Part shown: piece by piece, positions 44,181 through 52,464 of the stretch
Position numbering within the stretch: the stretch's first letter is position 1
Layout of the letters: each line of letters starts with the position of its first letter
Origin: Aquipluma nitroreducens
GTDB taxonomy: Bacteria > Bacteroidota > Bacteroidia > Bacteroidales > Prolixibacteraceae
Reading direction: 5' to 3'
NCBI RefSeq assembly: GCF_009689585.1
Contig: NZ_AP018694.1
Coordinates: forward strand, 4,393,501 to 4,457,500
Length of the DNA: 64,000 bases
The notes under the pieces: generated by a model
What the model was told of the DNA's origin: nothing
Databases searched by the model: none
The model's input: the letters and a program-made list of their open reading frames with translations, nothing else
Made by a program: the position numbers and the translations under genes

Positions 44181-44873
44181 CTATGTCGGTTGTTGCTCAT
44201 CCACTTGTTTTTCCCTGGGGTGCGAGGCCGGTTCAACCACCGAGCGAGCCTGGCAATAGGCATTGTAAAATTCACTTTCACGTGTTCTGAACCGCAGCAT
44301 GAGGTTGTCGAGTTGGTTGGTCAGCATTTTTTTTGTTTCCGACACCAGGTTATCCACCTCCGAATTGGCCGACGAGCTTTGAACGGTTATTTTACGGGGT
44401 GCGCCCACCATCGATACAAATTGGGTGCAAAGCGTTTCGGCTTCGGCAAGCATATCTTCGGTTAAAGCATAGCCGCCCAGTTGGGGCTGTAACTCACGCA
44501 CGAGATCCAGAAAGGTTGTAACCTTGGGTTCGATGTCGGTTTCGCGTTTGCGGGCAAAACTCTTGGTTAAAAGTTTCACTTTTTGCAGCAATTCCTTTTG
44601 CCCGGTGGCTTCGGCATACGAAATAACAATTCCGCCCAGCACTTCAATGCTCTCTTCAAGCAATTCTTTGGTTTTGTCTTTTCCGGCGGTAACCGGATTG
44701 CTCAGCGACGACGATTTTTTCTTGTTCAAATCCCTGATCAGGGCAATATTGACGCCCAGTTTTTCTTTTAGCAAACCAATGGCAGTTATGGGTTCCCATT
44801 TCGATTGGTAATTGCTTAAACATTCCAATGTTGTATCGAACATCCGGAATTCTTTTGATTGTGTTTTGTTCAT
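44181..44873 (-). CDS. conserved-looking hypothetical protein, helical, unknown function
   Basis: 230 residues from the ATG at 44873. It looks mostly alpha-helical, with SKEFRMFDTTLECLSNYQSKWEPI, the RELQPQLGGYALTEDMLAEAE region and FRTRESEFYNAYCQARSVVEP near the end. No signal peptide and no membrane segment. It resembles an uncharacterised Bacteroidota protein type by my recollection only. The 21-bp tandem repeat was its neighbour before the IS3 insertion (excision of 39965-44084 would leave about 0.3 kb between them). Confidence 0.75.
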   Translation of the reverse strand: MNKTQSKEFRMFDTTLECLSNYQSKWEPITAIGLLKEKLGVNIALIRDLNKKKSSSLSNPVTAGKDKTKELLEESIEVLGGIVISYAEATGQKELLQKVKLLTKSFARKRETDIEPKVTTFLDLVRELQPQLGGYALTEDMLAEAETLCTQFVSMVGAPRKITVQSSSANSEVDNLVSETKKMLTNQLDNLMLRFRTRESEFYNAYCQARSVVEPASHPREKQVDEQQPT

Positions 44874-45018
44874 TTTAAGGGTGTTAAAAATTAGTAACAT
44901 AAGTTACGGCGAAAAACACACTCAAGTCAAGTCTGATTTTAATTAAAATGATAAATATGTTGTAAAATATAAAGAAGCACAAAATATGTACTGAGAATGA
45001 AATGATTGGGGCATTCAC

Positions 45019-45093
45019 TTTGAATCACCCCTAAATCCCCTGAAGGGGACTTCCTCACTACTAACAAAGGTTGGCGATGTTCGGCGTGTGAGG
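45019..45093 (+). repeat. CCCCTAAATCCCC interspersed repeat, copy 2
   Basis: CACCCCTAAATCCCCTGAAG, followed by GGGACTTCCTCACTACTAAC and GGTTGGCGATGTTCGG. Short palindromic head (CCCCTGAAGGGG). Confidence 0.8.
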
Positions 45094-45171
45094 AGGCTGT
45101 CCAAAACGAAGTTTTGAGTTTTTAATTGCTTATAATTTGTAAGTAACTGCATGGCTAAAGCCCTAAAATCC

Positions 45172-45340
45172 CAATGTCATATAATTTAAGAAATCCATCA
45201 TTTACTTGTCCGTCCGCTAAAGCGAGACGGCAAAGGATAAACGTATTTCAAATCAACGATTTCTTAAGGCAAAGCTAAACCTATCCTTTGCCGTTGGCTT
45301 CAGCCAACGGACATTGAATCGGACAAACTACATGACATTG
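45172..45340. repeat. nested inverted-repeat element, MITE-like
   Basis: Outer arms CAATGTCAT (45172-45180) and ATGACATTG (45332-45340); inner arms CGGCAAAGGATA (45228-45239) and TATCCTTTGCCG (45282-45293); inside the right part a perfect CCGTTGGCT-TC-AGCCAACGG palindrome (45291-45310). Confidence 0.65.
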
Positions 45341-45433
45341 CCCTAAATCCCCTTAAGGGGACTTCCTCACTACTTACAAAGGTTGGCGATGTTCGAAGTG
45401 TGAGCCCCCTTCAGTGGGTTGGGGGTAAAATTG
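45341..45433 (+). repeat. CCCCTAAATCCCC interspersed repeat, copy 3
   Basis: CCCTAAATCCCCTTAAGGGG, GACTTCCTCACTACTTACAA, GGTTGGCGATGTTCGAAG and the tail CCCCCTTCAGTGGGTTGGGG. Most complete of the copies, matching the inverted copy at 47226-47329. Confidence 0.85.
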
Positions 45434-45462
45434 CGCCCTGCTACTGCGCGATTGCATAGCGC
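45434..45462 (-). repeat. REP-like hairpin, inverted
   Basis: CCCTGCTACTGCGCGAT-TGC-ATAGCGC, one mismatch in the stem. Paired with a direct-orientation copy 26 bp downstream. Confidence 0.7.
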
Positions 45463-45488
45463 AGTAAAGAAGTTGTTAAATAATGCCA

Positions 45489-45514
45489 CACGATACAATC
45501 GTGCGGCAGCGTGG
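45489..45514 (+). repeat. REP-like hairpin
   Basis: CACGAT-ACA-ATCGTG with tail GCGGCAGCGTGG. Together with the inverted copy at 45434 it forms a BIME-like pair. Confidence 0.75.
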
Positions 45515-45526
45515 TGGGCCTGCGCT

Positions 45527-46267
45527 TTACAGGTGCTTAGCACTTTTAGCCCAAAGCAAATATTTCAGCGATAGCCCGAGGCGTTGAGTGTGGATGCTCT
45601 CATATTTTCGCCATTCACAGAATAGATTGGGTACACCGTATTGGTATTCGGCATTTATCGAAAGCTTATTAAATTCAACACCAAACCGAACAATCGGGCC
45701 GAAATCGAATCGTTTAATATTGGATTGATGTAAACTTTGAACGAGGACTTTGGTTGGATCTTCATCGGGGTTCCAGCTTGATTTCGACCAGTAAAAATCT
45801 TCGTTAAAATGAGTAGTTGTAGTTCCTGAGTGGATGTTTCCTTCAAATTTTCCACCAAATCCATAAGCCAGGTAGGGGCCAACTCCAAACAGCACATTCA
45901 TCTTTTTAAATCCTAGTTTGAACTCCGGAACGATGGGCATTTCGATGTAGTTTAGCGAAACGTCGACATCAGAAACCTGATAAACCAGATGATCTTGTCC
46001 CGTAGCTTCCTGATCAACAGTTTGCTGGAACCCTTTTTTCGAAAATAAAAGATCGGTAGTGAGGAAAACCTTATCATTCAGTTTTAGTTCAGATGCTAGA
46101 CCCACGCGATAGGCGGTTTTCCCTTGAATACCGTAGTCGTTTGCTGTTGAACGATGGATGTTCAGTTTGGTATAGTCCATACCTCCGGTTACACCAATTT
46201 TGAACTGTGCTTGTGCAACAATTGAATACAAAAGAATAATCGATAAGCAAATAAGGTGGTTTTTCAT
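45527..46267 (-). CDS. outer-membrane beta-barrel protein (porin-like family)
   Basis: 246 residues: signal peptide (MKNHLICLSIILLYSIVAQA, about 1-20), then FKIGVTGGMDYTKLNI and alternating hydrophobic strands, with FGVGPYLAYGFGGKFEG and LKYLLWA at the end. This is the common PorT/OMP_b-brl type of 8-10-strand barrel in Bacteroidota. No T9SS domain is seen. Ligand or role unknown. Confidence 0.82.
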   Translation of the reverse strand: MKNHLICLSIILLYSIVAQAQFKIGVTGGMDYTKLNIHRSTANDYGIQGKTAYRVGLASELKLNDKVFLTTDLLFSKKGFQQTVDQEATGQDHLVYQVSDVDVSLNYIEMPIVPEFKLGFKKMNVLFGVGPYLAYGFGGKFEGNIHSGTTTTHFNEDFYWSKSSWNPDEDPTKVLVQSLHQSNIKRFDFGPIVRFGVEFNKLSINAEYQYGVPNLFCEWRKYESIHTQRLGLSLKYLLWAKSAKHL

Positions 46268-46349
46268 ATAATTGTTTTTATGGTTTTATTTGAAAACGAT
46301 TATGTTTGATTTTTATTATGGTTTGTCGTATTTTATTGGCATCACAAAA

Positions 46350-46389
46350 AAAAGGATCCGATCTTTCAAAACAAAGATCGGATCCTTTT
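46350..46389 (-). terminator. strong hairpin terminator downstream of aroE
   Basis: 17-bp perfect stem, 46350-46366 with 46373-46389 (core GGATCCGATCTTT / AAAGATCGGATCC), 6-nt loop, and an eight-T run on the minus strand. It could also stop plus-strand reading. Confidence 0.9.
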
Positions 46390-46408
46390 CTTCACAGTTC
46401 TAATATTT

Positions 46409-47158
46409 TTAGCTGTTCCAAATCTCCCAGGCACGCAGGGCTTGCAGGTGAAGCATTTCCAGTCCGTTTTTGGTTTTAGCTCCCTGCGCTTTTCCTTTTT
46501 TCAGGAACAAAGTTTCTTCCGGATTGTAAACCAAATCGAACAACACATGGTCGGAAGTGATCGACTGGTAAGGAATATCGGGGCATTTGTCCACATTTGG
46601 AAAAGTTCCGATTGGAGTGGCGTGTATAATGATCAGGTATTCTTTCAACAATTCATCTGTAATCTGATTGTACCTGATTTCTTTCTCGAAAAGCTGATCC
46701 TCGATTGAAGCTGAAACAAATTCGATCTGTAGCTTATTCAGGATGTGTTTAATGGCTTTCGAAGCGCCGCCTGTTCCCAGAATCAGTGCTTTTTTGTGCT
46801 TTTCTTCGAGCATCGGGCGAAGCGAATTTTCAAATCCATAAACATCGGTATTGAATCCTTTCAGATGACGCTTACCATCGTTTGTGGTAATTTTAACCGT
46901 ATTCACAGCTCCAACCTGTGCGGCTTCGGCATCAATTTCGTCGAGAAAAGGCATGATTTGTTGCTTGTACGGAATGGTGCAATTTAATCCGCAGATGGTT
47001 TTGTCGCCGTCGAAAATGCCCGGAAATTCGTCGATGCTGTCGAGTTCGAAATTCACATATTCATGTTCGGGCAGGTTTTCTTCGGCAAATTTTTCAGTAA
47101 AGAAATTCCGTGAGAACGAATATCCCAGCCGGTGTCCGATTAATCCAAATGTTTTCAT
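46409..47158 (-). CDS. aroE: shikimate dehydrogenase
   Basis: 249 residues from the ATG at 47158; the open frame begins 57 bp earlier but the family starts with MKTFGLIGHRLGYSFS. Substrate loop GHRLGYSFSRNFF, catalytic lysine in LNCTIPYKQQ, FNTDVYGF, and NADP loop ILGTGGASKAI. NADPH-dependent reduction of 3-dehydroshikimate in the aromatic pathway. Normal size for this phylum; no neighbours of the pathway in the window. Confidence 0.95.
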   Translation of the reverse strand: MKTFGLIGHRLGYSFSRNFFTEKFAEENLPEHEYVNFELDSIDEFPGIFDGDKTICGLNCTIPYKQQIMPFLDEIDAEAAQVGAVNTVKITTNDGKRHLKGFNTDVYGFENSLRPMLEEKHKKALILGTGGASKAIKHILNKLQIEFVSASIEDQLFEKEIRYNQITDELLKEYLIIIHATPIGTFPNVDKCPDIPYQSITSDHVLFDLVYNPEETLFLKKGKAQGAKTKNGLEMLHLQALRAWEIWNS

Positions 47159-47225
47159 ATCTGTTAATAGTTTAATAATCAGTATCAGGTATCCAGATTT
47201 AAATATCAGGAACAATTTATTGTCG

Positions 47226-47329
47226 CAATTTTACCCCCAACCCCCTGAAGGGGGCTAGTGCTTCGAACATCGCTAACCCTTGTAAGTAGCGAGGAAGTCC
47301 CTTTCAGGGGATTTAGGGGTGATTCAAAG
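47226..47329 (-). repeat. CCCCTAAATCCCC interspersed repeat, inverted copy
   Basis: Reverse-complement of the 45341 copy, from CAATTTTACCCCCAACCCCC through to GGGATTTAGGGGTGATTCAA. Lies between aroE and the ABC-F gene. Confidence 0.85.
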
Positions 47330-47462
47330 CGAATGCGACATTTATTCATTCATATTCCTTAATTATCAGGAATCAAGATTTTTCTCTTTTTTCTTGATAC
47401 TTGCGTCTTGTATCCATTTTTCTATATCTCCTGCCAACTGCGACTCACCATTGATCATTTTA

Positions 47463-49325
47463 TTAGGCCAGTTCGCTCAGTTCCAGCCAGCGCATTTCCT
47501 TTTCTTCAAGCAAATCTGTAATTTCTCCAAACCGGTTCGATTTTTCGTGCAACTCAGCGTTTGTCAGTTCTCCAGAATTGAGTTCTTCACTGATCGTTGC
47601 TTTTTCGGTTTCCAGCGATTCAATATCTTTTTCAAGTTGTTCCAGCTCTTTCTTCTCGTTGAAAGTCAACTTCCGTTCCTTCTCTTTGGCCGGTTTTTGA
47701 GGGGCTTTGGGTTCAGGCTTTTTCAGTTTCTTTTCCTGTTCTTCTTCCTCCAGTTGTTTGTTTCGCCAAAGGGTATAGCTGCCCGGAAAATCCTTTATAT
47801 TTCCATCGCCGTTAAATACAAACAAATGATCGACAATTTTGTCCATAAAATACCGGTCGTGCGAAACAATAATGACGCAACCCTGAAAAACGCGAAGGTA
47901 TTCTTCCAGAACAGACAGAGTCATTATGTCCAAATCGTTGGTGGGCTCATCCAGAATCAGAAAATTCGGGTTGGTCATCAGGATGGTACACAAATACAAC
48001 CGCCGTTTTTCGCCTCCTGAAAGCTTCTCGACAAACGAATATTGCGTGTCGGGAGGAAACAGAAAGGTTGTCAGCAACTGGGAAGCAGTCAGTTTTCTGC
48101 CGTCGTCGAAATTGATGACTTCGGCAATTTTATTCACCACATCAATCACTTTATCGCCAGGGTTGAAATCGATTCCGGTTTGCTGGTAATAGCCAAAACG
48201 AATGGTTTGCCCAATCTCAATTGTACCACTGTCGGTTGGAAGATTTCCGGTCACAATATTCAGGAATGTTGACTTCCCGGTACCGTTTTTACCCACAATC
48301 CCCAATTTTTCGCCACGCTGAAATTTGTACGTTAAATTTTTAATCAGGCACAGTTCGCCGTAGCTTTTGCTGATGTTTTCCAGATCGAGAATTTTATTCC
48401 CAATCCGCGACGAATTCATGCTCAGTTCAATGTTATTCTCGTTCAGGTTTTGACCGGCTTTTACAATCAGGTCGTCTACACGATCCATCCGGTATTTTGC
48501 TTTATGTCCACGGGCCTGTGGCATTCGGCGCGACCATTCCAATTCGGTGCGGAGTAAGTTTTTTGCCTTTTCAACGCTCGTTGCTGTCGATTCCATCCGC
48601 TCCTGACGTTTTTCCAGGAAATACGAATAATTTCCACGGTGCCGGTAAATGGTGTTGCCTTCCATTTCCAGAATTTCGTTGCACACCCGATCGAGAAAAT
48701 ACCGGTCGTGAGTCACCATAAAAAGAGTGATTTTGGTCTTCTCCAAATAATTTTCCAGCCATTCGATCATGTCCAGATCAAGGTGGTTGGTTGGTTCGTC
48801 CAGCATCAGCAAATCGGGTTCATTGATCAGCACATTGGCCATTGCAACACGCTTTTTCTGTCCACCTGAAAGTTCTGAAATACGCTGATCGTAATTAAAA
48901 ATCTTTAATTGAGTCAGGATTTGCTTCACTTTAAACTCATAGTCCCAGGCCTGATGGCTTTCCATCAGTTCGGTATATTTGGTAATGTCTTCCTTCCGAT
49001 TGTGCAGCACGGCATCTTCAAAATTGCGAATGGTTTCCACCATTTCATCGGCTGATTGAAAAACCGCTTCAAAAACCGTTTGATTATCGTCTAAATCGGG
49101 TATTTGCTTGAGGTATCCTATTTTAATGTCGCCGGTTTTGGTAATCTGCCCGAATTCCGGAGTATCGTTTCCGGCCAGAATTTCCATGAGCGTGGTCTTT
49201 CCGGTGCCATTGCGTGCAATGAGAGCCACTTTTTGCTGTTCGAATATGGTGAATGAAATATTTTCGAAGAGTAACTGATCGCCAAATCGCTTCGATAAAT
49301 TTTCAGCCTGTAAATACGGAGTCAT
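47463..49325 (-). CDS. ABC-F family ATPase (Uup-like)
   Basis: 620 residues, two tandem ABC domains without membrane parts. First: IARNGTGKTTLME, LSGGQKKRVAMA, LLMLDEPTNHLDLD; second: VGKNGTGKSTFLN, LSGGEKRRLYLC, FLILDEPTNDLDIM. A linker of about 80 residues and a charged coiled-coil C-terminus (EEEEQEKKLKKPEPKAPQKP and the following helices) match the Uup subclass. ABC-F proteins act on ribosomes (E-site) or DNA repair; resistance activity is not implied. Monocistronic. Confidence 0.95.
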   Translation of the reverse strand: MTPYLQAENLSKRFGDQLLFENISFTIFEQQKVALIARNGTGKTTLMEILAGNDTPEFGQITKTGDIKIGYLKQIPDLDDNQTVFEAVFQSADEMVETIRNFEDAVLHNRKEDITKYTELMESHQAWDYEFKVKQILTQLKIFNYDQRISELSGGQKKRVAMANVLINEPDLLMLDEPTNHLDLDMIEWLENYLEKTKITLFMVTHDRYFLDRVCNEILEMEGNTIYRHRGNYSYFLEKRQERMESTATSVEKAKNLLRTELEWSRRMPQARGHKAKYRMDRVDDLIVKAGQNLNENNIELSMNSSRIGNKILDLENISKSYGELCLIKNLTYKFQRGEKLGIVGKNGTGKSTFLNIVTGNLPTDSGTIEIGQTIRFGYYQQTGIDFNPGDKVIDVVNKIAEVINFDDGRKLTASQLLTTFLFPPDTQYSFVEKLSGGEKRRLYLCTILMTNPNFLILDEPTNDLDIMTLSVLEEYLRVFQGCVIIVSHDRYFMDKIVDHLFVFNGDGNIKDFPGSYTLWRNKQLEEEEQEKKLKKPEPKAPQKPAKEKERKLTFNEKKELEQLEKDIESLETEKATISEELNSGELTNAELHEKSNRFGEITDLLEEKEMRWLELSELA

Positions 49326-49434
49326 ATTTTTTTCTGCAAAAATAATAATTTACGCCAACCAAAATGAACTCAGTTCAAAGACTCGGTGTTTAGCGGTTTT
49401 TGTTTAAGTTTGAAATTCAAAAATCAGGATTGAA

Positions 49435-50091
49435 ATGGAAAAGAAAGAATTGTTTGAATACGTGATTCGCTATTTTCAGAAAGAAATGCCCATCGCCGAA
49501 ACTGAACTCAACTACAAAACCCCATACGAATTGCTTGTGGCTGTTATTTTATCGGCTCAGTGTACCGACAAGCGGGTGAATCAGATCACTCCTGATTTGT
49601 TAAAGCGGTTTCCTACTCCTGAAAAGATGGCTGAGGTTGAGTCGGATGAAGTTTTCGATTACATCCGGTCCTGTTCGTATCCAAACAACAAGGCCAAACA
49701 TTTGGTTGGAATGGCTCGTATGCTGGTTTCCGATTTTGGTGGCGTTGTTCCCGACGATATTGACGAATTGCAAAAATTGCCCGGAGTGGGACGAAAAACG
49801 GCCAATGTAATAGCTTCGGTGGTTTTTAATAAACCAGCGATGGCTGTCGATACGCATGTTTTCAGAGTGGCCGCCAGGATTGGATTGAGTGTCAATTCGA
49901 AAACTCCACTGGAAACCGAAAAACAGTTGGTCGAGTTCTTTCCTGAAGAAATATTGCCATTGGCCCACCACTGGTTAATTTTGCACGGAAGATATGTTTG
50001 TCTGGCTCGTTCTCCGAAGTGTGAAAAGTGCGGATTGACTGATGTTTGTGTGTATTTTAAATCGAAAGCGGGATCAGGTTCAGCAGTTTAG
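49435..50091 (+). CDS. nth: endonuclease III
   Basis: 218 residues, base-excision-repair DNA glycosylase/AP lyase. Helix-hairpin-helix LPGVGRKTANVIASVVF with the catalytic lysine in GVGRKTANV and the aspartate in VDTHVFRVAARIGL; [4Fe-4S] cysteines fit CLARSPKCEKCGLTDVC (C-X6-C-X2-C-X5-C). Divergent from the ABC-F gene. A TAAGTTTG box lies upstream (49405-49412) without a clear partner. Confidence 0.96.
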   Translation: MEKKELFEYVIRYFQKEMPIAETELNYKTPYELLVAVILSAQCTDKRVNQITPDLLKRFPTPEKMAEVESDEVFDYIRSCSYPNNKAKHLVGMARMLVSDFGGVVPDDIDELQKLPGVGRKTANVIASVVFNKPAMAVDTHVFRVAARIGLSVNSKTPLETEKQLVEFFPEEILPLAHHWLILHGRYVCLARSPKCEKCGLTDVCVYFKSKAGSGSAV

Positions 50092-50156
50092 CTTGATGGG
50101 TGAACACGCTTAATCTTAAATGATTTCATTTTGTCTGAAATTACTTTTGCAATTTT

Positions 50157-50186
50157 TTTGATTTTTTGTCAAACTTCGTACTTTTG
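50157..50186 (+). promoter_or_regulatory. candidate Bacteroidota-type promoter of the ferredoxin gene
   Basis: TTTG at 50157-50160, 18-nt spacer, TACTTTTG at 50179-50186; start codon 30 bp downstream. Confidence 0.55.
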
Positions 50187-50215
50187 CCCAATATAAAACC
50201 TAAAAAAATTGAGTT

Positions 50216-50386
50216 ATGGCTTATAAAATTTCAGAAGAATGTATTGCATGTGGTACTTGCATTGACGAATGTCCTGTAGAAGCGATTTCTGAGGGAGATA
50301 TCTATAAAATTGATGCAGATCTTTGTACTGATTGCGGATCATGCGCCGAAGTTTGTCCGGTTGATGCAATTTCAGTTGCAGAGTAA
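50216..50386 (+). CDS. 2[4Fe-4S] ferredoxin
   Basis: 56 residues, MAYKISEECIACGTCIDECP to DAISVAE. Two classic CxxCxxCxxxCP motifs: CIACGTCIDECP and CTDCGSCAEVCP, the clostridial-type low-potential ferredoxin. It lies in its own transcription unit with a good promoter and terminator. Probably a general electron carrier (e.g. for pyruvate or 2-oxoacid oxidoreductases); no partner enzyme is adjacent. Confidence 0.96.
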   Translation: MAYKISEECIACGTCIDECPVEAISEGDIYKIDADLCTDCGSCAEVCPVDAISVAE

Positions 50387-50408
50387 TTTCCGGTCGACAT
50401 AAAGCTAA

Positions 50409-50444
50409 AAGAAGCTGATCTTTAGAGTTCAGCTTCTTTTTTTT
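50409..50444 (+). terminator. rho-independent terminator of the ferredoxin gene
   Basis: AAGAAGCTGA (50409-50418) with TCAGCTTCTT (50429-50438), 10-nt loop, T-run to 50444. Confidence 0.88.
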
Positions 50445-50505
50445 GCGCATTCTGCAACTATCTGGTCTGATTTTTGTCTTTTGAATAGATAGAAAAGCGT
50501 TGACT

Positions 50506-50886
50506 ATGAAAACAATTTTTACGATTATATTTTTATTTGTCTCAATTATAAGTACTTATTCGCAAACTAAACCTTTGGTGAGTCAAAAAGACGGCGCTTT
50601 AGTTTCAGGAATAATTACCGAAAATCAAACATTTTTTATCAAAAAGATATTTCCTAACCCTGTAAAAGATATCGTTACCGTTGATGTAAATACTGTAAGT
50701 TCGGGAAATATACAAGTCAGCCTATACAATATTCTGGGCACAGAAGTTAAAAAATTTGAGCCAATTTATCTTTCACAGGGAGAGCAGCAATTTCAACTGG
50801 ATTTATCAATCCTAAAGCAGGGGATTTATATTCTTAAAGTGAATATGTCAGGACAGGTTTTTTCGCAGGTCGTAAAGAAAAGCTAA
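50506..50886 (+). CDS. minimal T9SS cargo: signal peptide and sorting domain only
   Basis: 126 residues from the ATG at 50506: signal (MKTIFTIIFLFVSIISTYSQ), about 25 residues of linker, then a full T9SS type A C-terminal domain (KKIFPNPVKDIVTVDVN ... GIYILKVNMSGQVFSQVVKKS). There is almost no passenger domain. It may be a truncated gene remnant or a small secreted protein in its own right; the frame is intact. Confidence 0.8.
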   Translation: MKTIFTIIFLFVSIISTYSQTKPLVSQKDGALVSGIITENQTFFIKKIFPNPVKDIVTVDVNTVSSGNIQVSLYNILGTEVKKFEPIYLSQGEQQFQLDLSILKQGIYILKVNMSGQVFSQVVKKS

Positions 50887-51159
50887 TTTTATCGGTTTAG
50901 CTTATTATTGTTTTAAGTCACGGGAATACAACTTTCTTCTCTTCCCGAATTCTTCTATCCCAATTTCCGATAAATATACTTATTGCTACAGGAATAATTG
51001 TGCATATATTTTTGCACTGCCAAATGCTGCACTAAATGCCAGTCCGTTTTTTTAGCTAAAACCTGAAGATGTTGCAGGTCGAATTATTTGATTTGGTCTA
51101 TTTTGGAAAATGATATTTAGCAGTTATATTTATCCGACTATAAACCAACTAACACTAAC

Positions 51160-52050
51160 ATGGAAAATAATCTGTCTCGTCGTATTTTTCTGCAACGAAG
51201 CCTTGTTGCTGGCATTGGCCTTTCTTTGATTGAACCTCTATCTGTATTCGCTAAAGCTAAAGAATCGGGAATGAAATTAGGCTTGGTAACCTATCAGTGG
51301 GCTAAAGACTGGGATTTGCCAACACTAATTGCGAATTGCGAGCAAACCGGTTTTTTAGGTGTCGAACTTCGCACCGGACATGCTCATGGTGTTGAAACAT
51401 CATTAACTGCCAATGAACGATCTGAGGTTAAAAAACGATTTGCCGGTAGCGCCGTTACTTGTCTGGGTTATGGTGCAAATTTCGAATATCACAGTCCCGA
51501 TCAGGCTGAGCTTCGAAAGAATATTGATCAGACGAAAGAATATATTGTACTTTGTAAAGACATTGGCGCTACCGGTATAAAAGTAAAACCGAATAACCTG
51601 CCCAAAGAAGTTTCAAAAGAGAAAACAATCGCCCAGATTGCTGCTTCATTGAATGAAGTTGGCCGGTTTGCCAAAGATTATGGGCAGTTGGTTAGGGTAG
51701 AGGTTCATGGAGAATTAACTCAGGAAATTCCAAACATGAAAGCTATTTTTGATCAGGTGACCGAAAAAAATGTAAAGATGTGCTGGAATTGTAATGATCA
51801 GGATTTGCTGCCACCCGGATTCGAAGCCAACTTTAATTCGGTAAAAAAATGGTTTGGCGACACTGTGCACGTTCGGGAATTTAATGTTGGTGAATATCCA
51901 TACCAGCAACTCCTGAATCTATTTACCGGTATTAGATACGATGGCTGGATCTTGCTTGAAGCCCGCACAGAACCTGCTGATAAAATCTCTGCAATGAGAG
52001 AACAGCTCAGTTTGTTTAATTCTATGCTTTCCAATGCAAAAAAAGGATAA
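51160..52050 (+). CDS. sugar phosphate isomerase/epimerase-like protein with Tat-type signal
   Basis: 296 residues. N-terminus NNLSRRIFLQRSLVAGIGLSL has an SRRxFLQ twin-arginine motif and a hydrophobic stretch, so export by Tat is likely. The rest is a xylose isomerase-like TIM barrel (GLVTYQWAKDWDLPTLIANCEQTGFLGVELRTG near residue 40-70, EVHGELTQ and CWNCNDQD, late ILLEARTEPAD). Substrate is unknown. Ends at a terminator. Confidence 0.85.
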   Translation: MENNLSRRIFLQRSLVAGIGLSLIEPLSVFAKAKESGMKLGLVTYQWAKDWDLPTLIANCEQTGFLGVELRTGHAHGVETSLTANERSEVKKRFAGSAVTCLGYGANFEYHSPDQAELRKNIDQTKEYIVLCKDIGATGIKVKPNNLPKEVSKEKTIAQIAASLNEVGRFAKDYGQLVRVEVHGELTQEIPNMKAIFDQVTEKNVKMCWNCNDQDLLPPGFEANFNSVKKWFGDTVHVREFNVGEYPYQQLLNLFTGIRYDGWILLEARTEPADKISAMREQLSLFNSMLSNAKKG

Positions 52051-52412
52051 TAAATAGTTCTCATTTTATATTTAGCTAAAACCTATCGTTTATCGGTAGG
52101 TTTTTTTTGTCTCTGATTTTTGATTCGGCGAAGGCTGGATTTCGGCTTATTTCGGTTTTTTTCATCTTTTTTTGAACTATTTTGCCTGTTTCAGAGCGAT
52201 AAAATGCGAAAATTGAATTTTTATGAACTGAAGTGATGATATATTCAACAGATGTAAAAAATATATGCAGTTGTGTTAAGTGATAGTAAATGAGATTGAT
52301 AGATTCAATTTGGTGTATATGTGTTGAAAAAATATACAATATGCTCTGCTTTGTTTTTAATCGTATAATAGTTAAAGTGCAGTATTATAGGCTTTTGTGT
52401 TGTGTTTTCTAA
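52051..52412. other. upstream region of the redox operon
   Basis: Terminator of the previous gene, then AT-rich DNA with a TGTATAT/ATATACA inverted pair (52312-52318 and 52332-52338) about 80-100 bp upstream of the sigma-54-like promoter, a distance usual for enhancer sites. Confidence 0.4.
52078..52109 (+). terminator. terminator of the sugar isomerase-like gene
   Basis: AAAACCTATCG with CGGTAGGTTT (one G-U-type mismatch), 5-nt loop, followed by eight T's. Confidence 0.75.
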
Positions 52413-52413
52413 G

Positions 52414-52430
52414 TTGGCACTGGATTTGGA
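52414..52430 (+). promoter_or_regulatory. candidate sigma-54 (RpoN) promoter of the redox operon
   Basis: TTGGCAC (52414-52420), 5-nt spacer, TTTGG (52425-52429): the -24 element is perfect (TGGCAC) and the -12 element has the right spacing but ends GG where GC is expected. It lies 35 bp ahead of the first start codon. The downstream operon encodes an NtrC-type activator, which fits. Confidence 0.65.
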
Positions 52431-52464
52431 TTCCCTTGTATTATCATTTTAAAAGGGAAAAATC

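Larger units (their letters stand above)
44874..45526. other. repeat-dense spacer without genes
   Basis: Two copies of the CCCCTAAATCCCC repeat, one nested palindromic element (45172-45340) and two REP-like hairpins in opposite orientation (45434-45462, 45489-45514). No ORF. Confidence 0.6.
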
